A stretch of 64,000 nt of DNA from Eisenbergiella porci (GTDB lineage: Bacteria > Bacillota > Clostridia > Lachnospirales > Lachnospiraceae), in contig NZ_VUMI01000003.1 in the NCBI RefSeq assembly GCF_009696275.1, positions 62,001-126,000 on the forward strand, written 5' to 3'. Numbering within the stretch: the first letter of the stretch is position 1; the number at the start of each line of letters is the position of its first letter. The translations under genes and the position numbers were made by a program. The notes beneath the pieces are model-generated. The model saw only the letters and a program-made list of their open reading frames with translations. It made no database searches and was not told the origin of the DNA. Below are positions 59,537 to 64,000 of this stretch, in pieces.

Positions 59537-61600
59537 TCAGCAGATTCTTGTTCCTTCCGGCACAATATCATCCACAAAGATCACCTGGCAGCCGCAGGCA
59601 TTGTTCGTGGCCGCCAGCAGCATTCCTTCGCTGGTGACACCTGAAAATCTGGCAGGCTTCAGATTCGCAATGACGATAATCTTCTTCCCTATCATTTCTT
59701 CCGGCGTATAATAGCTCTTAATGCTGGATACAATCACACGTTCCTTCAGGCCGTCAAACAGCGTCAGCTTATAGCAGCTGTGTGACTTTCTGATTTCCGT
59801 ACATTTCAGCACCTTGCATACGCGCATGTCCATGCGTGAAAATTCTTCGATATCAATTTCCTCACGGATCGGCTCCACCGGATCGGGCTCTCCCAGCGGT
59901 ACCTGCTTCTTCTCCGTTTCTTCCGGCGCAGGCTCTTCTTTTATCAGAGACTGTTTTTCTTCTTCCGTCATGGGTGTGGAGAAATCCAGAAGGCTCACAT
60001 ATTTCTCAGGCTCAATGGCGTAAAGGAACAGATAAAGTCTGGGGCCTTTCTCCTTATCGATGAGAAGGCGGTATACATTTTTAAAGAACTGTCCCTGGAT
60101 CTTCTTCAGTTCCTTGGGATCCTGCAGTTCTCCCATCACCTTTTTAGGGATGGCATACAGCTCCTGGTTCAGTTCATCCAGGTCGTAGCCGCCGTTTTTA
60201 ATATAGTCATGAAGAAGGGCGATTTCCTTCTTTTCCTCTTCATTCAGGGTCTCATAAACCTCCCAGTTCCTGTAAGGCCTGAGGCGGTTCACGTTTTCAG
60301 GAGAGCACTGCTCCAGCCAGTATTTCGCTCTGTCCAACCTGTCCTTAAACTGTTCATAGGTAAAGGGCTGGCCGATTTTGCCGAATACAGTCTCCAGCAT
60401 GGGAACGTTGAAATCCACGACGGATCCCAGCTGGACAAGGAGGCTCATGGGCACGGTTTCGATCTTACGGTAAACCGGCTTTCCATCCTCTTCCCCTGTT
60501 TCCAGCAGGCAGTTTGCCATAACGGTATTGAGGAATTCATCCCCCTTCCCTTCCATAAAGTCATTGTACTGCTTGTCAAATTCAAAATACTGGCGCAGGA
60601 TGCCGTCATCAAAGCAGAAATCAAAGGCCTTGGTAGGCTCGGACTTGGCGTACAGCCAGAGAATCATTTCCGGCTGATACAGCTTCAGCAGGGTGTCCGG
60701 CGTGAGGTTCAGGCCTGATGAGCCTGACATTTTGCCGGTTGCCCCCTTGATCCCGATAAATTCATAGCCCTGGAAGATAGGAGCTTCAAAATCAAATATT
60801 TTCTTCGCGATTACGCGGCTGGTATCATAGCTGCCTCCCGGGCTGGCATGATCCTTTCCGCCCGGTTCAAAATCCACGCCCTCATACATCCAGCGCATGG
60901 GCCAGTCGATCTTCCAGGCCAGCTTGCAGTTAAAGTCCTTCGTAAAGTCAAAGGTTCCCTTATGTCCGCAGGCGCATTCATATTCCGCCACGGTGCAGTC
61001 ATCGGAAAGAGAGAGGATTTTCGTGGTATCCCTGCGGCAGTGAGGGCAGTAGATGCTCACAGGATAGTAATTCTCACGCTCTCCTTCCTGGGCGCTCTGG
61101 GTACGGAAGCTGTCCAGGATGTCAAAAATCTCTCCACGCTTCTTCAGCGCATGAATCACATACTGGGCATATTTTCCGGAACGGTTCATCTCGGCCTGGT
61201 AACGGTAATCCATATGGATGCCGAAACGTTCCATTGCCTCCTCGAACTCATTTTCAAAATGCTTTGCGTAGTTGGGGCAGCCGTCATCATAGGGATTGGG
61301 CACGTCCACATAAGGATAGCCGATATACTCATCCCAGGGCTTCTCTCCCTCCGGTCTGGCAATCTTGGCCACGTTTACCGGGATTTTGCGGAGCCTGTCG
61401 AATTCATCCCAGGAAAAAAGAAGCCTCGCTTTCTTTCCCTGGCGTCTCAATGCCTTTACCACAAAATAGCTTGTCGCAATATCTCTGAAATTCCCAATGT
61501 GAATGGAGCCGGACGGACTGATTCCGGCGGCGCATACATATTCTTCCTTATCAGGGCGGCGCCTGATAATTTCCTGTGCAATTCGGTCTGACCAATGCAT
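59537..61600 (-). CDS. lysK: Class I lysyl-tRNA synthetase with C-terminal tRNA-binding domain
   Basis: It charges tRNA-Lys using a class I fold. The 687-aa protein has HIGN (34-37), a zinc-ribbon-like insert (YCPHCRRDT and YECACGHKG), the KMSKS-equivalent GKMSGSSG, and a helical anticodon-binding domain to about residue 510. A linker rich in Glu, Pro and Lys (about 545-580) leads to a C-terminal OB-fold tRNA-binding domain (about 585-687; FSRMDMRVCKVLKCTEI, SSIKSYYTPEEMIGKKI, NLKPARFSGVTSEGMLLAA), like that at the end of MetRS. The ATG at 61600 begins MHWSDRIAQE, as in family members; GAGAGG lies 12 bases upstream. Confidence 0.93.
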   Translation of the reverse strand: MHWSDRIAQEIIRRRPDKEEYVCAAGISPSGSIHIGNFRDIATSYFVVKALRRQGKKARLLFSWDEFDRLRKIPVNVAKIARPEGEKPWDEYIGYPYVDVPNPYDDGCPNYAKHFENEFEEAMERFGIHMDYRYQAEMNRSGKYAQYVIHALKKRGEIFDILDSFRTQSAQEGERENYYPVSIYCPHCRRDTTKILSLSDDCTVAEYECACGHKGTFDFTKDFNCKLAWKIDWPMRWMYEGVDFEPGGKDHASPGGSYDTSRVIAKKIFDFEAPIFQGYEFIGIKGATGKMSGSSGLNLTPDTLLKLYQPEMILWLYAKSEPTKAFDFCFDDGILRQYFEFDKQYNDFMEGKGDEFLNTVMANCLLETGEEDGKPVYRKIETVPMSLLVQLGSVVDFNVPMLETVFGKIGQPFTYEQFKDRLDRAKYWLEQCSPENVNRLRPYRNWEVYETLNEEEKKEIALLHDYIKNGGYDLDELNQELYAIPKKVMGELQDPKELKKIQGQFFKNVYRLLIDKEKGPRLYLFLYAIEPEKYVSLLDFSTPMTEEEKQSLIKEEPAPEETEKKQVPLGEPDPVEPIREEIDIEEFSRMDMRVCKVLKCTEIRKSHSCYKLTLFDGLKERVIVSSIKSYYTPEEMIGKKIIVIANLKPARFSGVTSEGMLLAATNNACGCQVIFVDDIVPEGTRIC

Positions 61601-61679
61601 AACTTTTCTGTACCTCTCCGATTTTCTTATTTTTTCTGTCAGGCCGCGCCCCGTCCCCAAAGCTGACTGTGGATAGGGG

Positions 61680-61710
61680 CGGCAACCGGCCGGATAGCCG
61701 AACGGTTGCC
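61680..61710. repeat. Hairpin in the lysK leader
   Basis: GGCAACCG / CGGTTGCC inverted repeat around a 14-nt loop, between the lysK promoter and start. No T-box core or terminator T-run is visible. Confidence 0.5.
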
Positions 61711-61745
61711 AAAAGCGGCCTTAAACGCAGGATTTACTGAGATTT

Positions 61746-61774
61746 AATGTATCATTTTCTTGTTGGGTTGTCAA
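61746..61774 (-). promoter_or_regulatory. Sigma-A promoter of lysK
   Basis: Minus-strand TTGACA (61774-61769), a 17-bp spacer and TACATT (61751-61746), identical in both hexamers to the tyrS promoter. Confidence 0.7.
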
Positions 61775-61882
61775 TTCATAACTGTCTGGCGGATTCCCTG
61801 ATGTGTGTCTGACAGATTCCCTGGCAACAGGTTCCATCCTCCTGACAGTTCAGCCTTCGGCTGTCCTGTAAACCACAACCGC

Positions 61883-63349
61883 CTATTTCCCTTTGGTCAG
61901 CCAGACGATCGGCTTGCATCCGGTTACCAGCCTTCCCTCCCGGACAAAGCCTTCCTCTCTGTCCTGAAGCTCCTGGATCAGCAGGCCGCGCAGCGCCTCC
62001 ACCCTTTCCTTTGCCTTCTCGCTTCCAATAAGATTATGCAGCTCATCCGGATCCTCCGCAATCCGGAAATACTGCTCTTCTCCGGTCTGGGAGTACCAGA
62101 TATATTTTTCGTCTTTTGTAATAATCCAGTGGCTGGACGCTTCGCCAAGCGTATGCTCTCCATGCAGGTATTCCCTCACTTCAGGCGTCCCGCTATCCTT
62201 CAGCGCCGTATTCCAAAGGCTGATTCCCTCCACGCTGTCGGGGATTTGTATGCCTGCCGCCTCCAGCACCGTTGGCATCACATCCCGAAGCTCCACCACA
62301 TCCGTCTTCACACTGCCGGGCTTTTCCGGCCGGAAGCCGCCTCCTGAAACAAGGAAGGGCACACGGCTGCTGCCCTGATAAGCACGGCTCTTGCGGAACA
62401 GATGATGATCCCCCAAAAGCTCACCGTGGTCGGAGACAAAAAGGATGATTGTATCGTCATACAGCTTATTTTCCACAAGCGTCTGGATCAGCCGTCCAAT
62501 TTGATGATCCAGATGAGTGATGCAGGCATAATAGCCAATCTGCATTTCCCGTACAAGCTCCGGATCCAGCGGGCCGGTATCCGAATCAAAAATCCTGCCC
62601 CTGGCGCGAAGCGCCTCTTCGTCACACCAGTCTCCCACTACCGGAGGCGTCAGCTCTTTGTTCCTGTACATATCAAAATAGCACTGGGGCGCATCAAACG
62701 GCGGATGGGGCCTTAAATAAGAGGCGAAAAGGAAAAACGGCATGTCCGGATCCCTGCGGCGCAGGAAATCGATGGAGCGATCCGTCACCCAGTTGGTAGG
62801 GTGATATTTTTCCTCATAAATCCAGGGTCTTGCCACCCAGGAATTGCATTCCAGGCCAGTGTCGGTCACATCACAGTCGATACCCTTCTCCTGCTTGAGC
62901 CAATGGAAATAATCATCCGCCTGCTTCTGGTTCTCCCGGTAAGGGATTTCCGGATCCCTGTAATAATGAAGATAACCGTCGTGCAGCTCCACATGGCAGA
63001 AGCCCAGATAATTTCTCAGGGGGTCCACATGCATTTTCCCCACACACTGTGTATAATAACCGGCCTTCGTCAGTTCTCCCGCCATAGTGTGCGGATACTC
63101 CCAGCGGATGCCGTCCGCATAGCCCACTCTTCTGTGGGATTCCTGCGTCAGTCCCGTATGCAGCGCCGCCCTGGCGGGCACACAGGAAGGGCAGGCCGAA
63201 TAAGCATTTTCAAACCGCACACCTTTGGACGCCAGCGTGTCCAGATAAGGGGTCTTCACATCCGGGTGCCCCGCGCAGCCCATACAGTCTCCCCGCAGCT
63301 GATCCGTCATCAGCAGCACAATATTCTTTCTTTTTTGTTCCCTTCCCAT
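61883..63349 (-). CDS. Sulfatase, Cys-type (anSME-dependent)
   Basis: A 488-aa alkaline-phosphatase-superfamily sulfatase. Metal ligands are in LLMTDQLRGD (Asp16) and FVSDHGELLGDH, and the catalytic motif is CVPARAALHTG (Cys56 to Arg60), the C-x-P-x-R signature in which Cys becomes formylglycine through a radical-SAM maturase (anSME). No signal peptide, so it is cytoplasmic. The substrate could be a sulfated glycan, but phosphonate-monoester hydrolases share the fold. It starts 8 bp after the thioesterase-like gene ends, so the two form a unit. Confidence 0.85.
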   Translation of the reverse strand: MGREQKRKNIVLLMTDQLRGDCMGCAGHPDVKTPYLDTLASKGVRFENAYSACPSCVPARAALHTGLTQESHRRVGYADGIRWEYPHTMAGELTKAGYYTQCVGKMHVDPLRNYLGFCHVELHDGYLHYYRDPEIPYRENQKQADDYFHWLKQEKGIDCDVTDTGLECNSWVARPWIYEEKYHPTNWVTDRSIDFLRRRDPDMPFFLFASYLRPHPPFDAPQCYFDMYRNKELTPPVVGDWCDEEALRARGRIFDSDTGPLDPELVREMQIGYYACITHLDHQIGRLIQTLVENKLYDDTIILFVSDHGELLGDHHLFRKSRAYQGSSRVPFLVSGGGFRPEKPGSVKTDVVELRDVMPTVLEAAGIQIPDSVEGISLWNTALKDSGTPEVREYLHGEHTLGEASSHWIITKDEKYIWYSQTGEEQYFRIAEDPDELHNLIGSEKAKERVEALRGLLIQELQDREEGFVREGRLVTGCKPIVWLTKGK

Positions 63350-63357
63350 CCTCTTTT

Positions 63358-63762
63358 TTACTCCTTTCCCTTCTCAGGCTTCCTCTTTGCGTCCGCCTTT
63401 TCCTGAAAACGCTGCGCCTGAATCAGAACCCGTTCATGCTCTCCGGTTCCAATCAGGCCGGCTTCATCGTACGCCTCCACATGAAACGTCAGTTTTCTTC
63501 CCTCCACCTGGGTTAAGCAGCTTTTACACCACACCTTCATGCCCACCGGCGTCGCCGCCACATGCCTGACGGACAATGAAATTCCCACCGTATCCTCTCC
63601 TTCTCCAAGCAGTCCGGCGGCACTTTTCCAACAGGCCTTTTCCATAAGCGCGCACATCACCGGCGTGGCCAGCACCCGCAGTCCCCCGCTTCCCGCAGCA
63701 AGCGCCGTATCCTCCATGGTTACCACCAGCTCCTGATACCCTTCTGTTCCTGCTTCCAGCAT
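63358..63762 (-). CDS. Hotdog-fold thioesterase-like protein (FlK-like)
   Basis: A 134-aa single hotdog domain: TPVMCALMEKACW on the central helix, DTVGISLSVRHVAATPVGMKV and the last strand pair AYDEAGLIGTGEHERVLI, the pattern of fluoroacetyl-CoA-thioesterase-like proteins. The usual catalytic Thr/Glu/His set can be placed only approximately (His in SVRHVAAT, Glu in LMEKACW). The substrate is unknown. The ATG at 63762 follows AGAGG; the frame is open 19 codons upstream, across a degenerate palindrome (63789). Confidence 0.78.
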   Translation of the reverse strand: MLEAGTEGYQELVVTMEDTALAAGSGGLRVLATPVMCALMEKACWKSAAGLLGEGEDTVGISLSVRHVAATPVGMKVWCKSCLTQVEGRKLTFHVEAYDEAGLIGTGEHERVLIQAQRFQEKADAKRKPEKGKE

Positions 63763-63788
63763 CCTCGTCCCTCTTTTCTTTCCTTTTT

Positions 63789-63815
63789 GTAACGGTTCTC
63801 TTCCTTCACAGTTTC
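63789..63815. repeat. Dispersed palindrome copy F (degenerate)
   Basis: GTAACGGT ... ACAGTTTC just upstream of the thioesterase ribosome binding site, the same placement as copy A before tyrS. Two mismatches make it uncertain. Confidence 0.35.
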
Positions 63816-63828
63816 CCATTACCTGTCC

Positions 63829-63857
63829 TATCTACTACTTTATCGTACTTCTGTCAA
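63829..63857 (-). promoter_or_regulatory. Possible promoter of the thioesterase-sulfatase unit
   Basis: A perfect minus-strand TTGACA (63857-63852) with only a poor TAGATA at 17 bp. The region to 64000 shows no gene. Confidence 0.35.
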
Positions 63858-64000
63858 AATGCCAACCCCCACCCGTCCGTTTTCCTGGCACAATCGATCC
63901 GGTTACCGCCCCCTATGCACGCATTTTTTTATACGGCATATATTAAACTGGAATGATACGTCGGGGCCTGTCAGCAGTCTGCCTGAGAACGTATTTGAAA

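Noticed and set aside
61601-61750. Possible T-box before lysK
   Set aside because: The promoter resembles that of tyrS and a hairpin exists, but no UGGN T-box core or antiterminator/terminator pair is present.
1-64000. CRISPR arrays, tRNA or rRNA genes, transposases, phage genes, replication origin
   Set aside because: None seen: no regularly spaced repeats, no cloverleaf or rRNA-like sequence, and no recognisable mobility gene on either strand.

Overview
The window looks like a chromosomal segment of a spore-forming, strictly anaerobic Clostridia member, most likely Lachnospiraceae. The evidence is an oxygen-sensitive anaerobic ribonucleotide reductase, a complete Rnf complex, SpoIVA, SpoIID-like and SleB-like proteins, DUF368/PopT, class I LysRS, a T-box in front of tyrS, and AAGGAGG-type ribosome binding sites. 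Almost all genes are on the minus strand. The DNA is moderately GC-rich except for an AT-rich patch at about 31.1-33.3 kb.

Layout. 0-3.3 kb: start of nrdD (runs off the left edge) with a sigma-A promoter and two NrdR boxes, then an aminotransferase and a WYL regulator. 3.3-7.2 kb: a small membrane protein, RNase HI, a membrane-anchored MutS-like ATPase, an MBL-fold hydrolase and a GreA-type factor. 7.5-12 kb: purine and nucleoside salvage (NCS2 permease, amidohydrolase, cytidine deaminase, purine nucleoside phosphorylase). 12-19.5 kb: spoIVA with a sigma-E-like promoter, T-box-controlled tyrS, a YihY/BrkB membrane protein and a large SpoIID-domain protein. 19.5-28 kb: a probable 6S-like RNA, pckA, an Xaa-Pro aminopeptidase, deoC, a divergent citrate synthase and thrC.

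28-33.2 kb holds the most interesting locus: a compact class II lanthipeptide system. It has a LytTR response regulator and GHKL sensor kinase, a 47-aa precursor gene (30992-31135), an intrinsic terminator or attenuator, and a LanM synthetase. No LanT transporter/protease or immunity genes are visible. 33.3-38.8 kb: SleB-like hydrolase, ApbE, DUF368/PopT, TrkA/TrkH potassium uptake and a small Cys-rich protein. 39-45.3 kb: a ferredoxin-domain aldo/keto reductase and rnfCDGEAB, whose RnfD and RnfG subunits would be flavinylated by an ApbE. 45.4-49.4 kb: a YprB-like exonuclease with a possibly leaderless mRNA, a large polytopic GT-C/YfhO-like protein and an ATC-hydrolase pseudogene. 49.4-54.5 kb: an operon RpiR regulator - BaiN-like flavoprotein - cmk - ispH - rpsA. 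54.7-58.3 kb: a NYN/LOTUS protein, a 47-aa membrane peptide and a decayed patch with a GH51 arabinofuranosidase broken by a deletion and two truncated genes butted together. 58.3-64 kb: an S66 peptidase, class I LysRS with an appended tRNA-binding domain, a Cys-type sulfatase and a thioesterase.

Two repeat families recur between genes. One is a 57-bp hairpin repeat present as an inverted pair (15079-15135 and 16622-16678). The other is a short palindrome, GTAACTG-spacer-CAGTTAC, found at four exact and two degenerate intergenic sites. No tRNA, rRNA, CRISPR array, transposase or phage gene was recognised.
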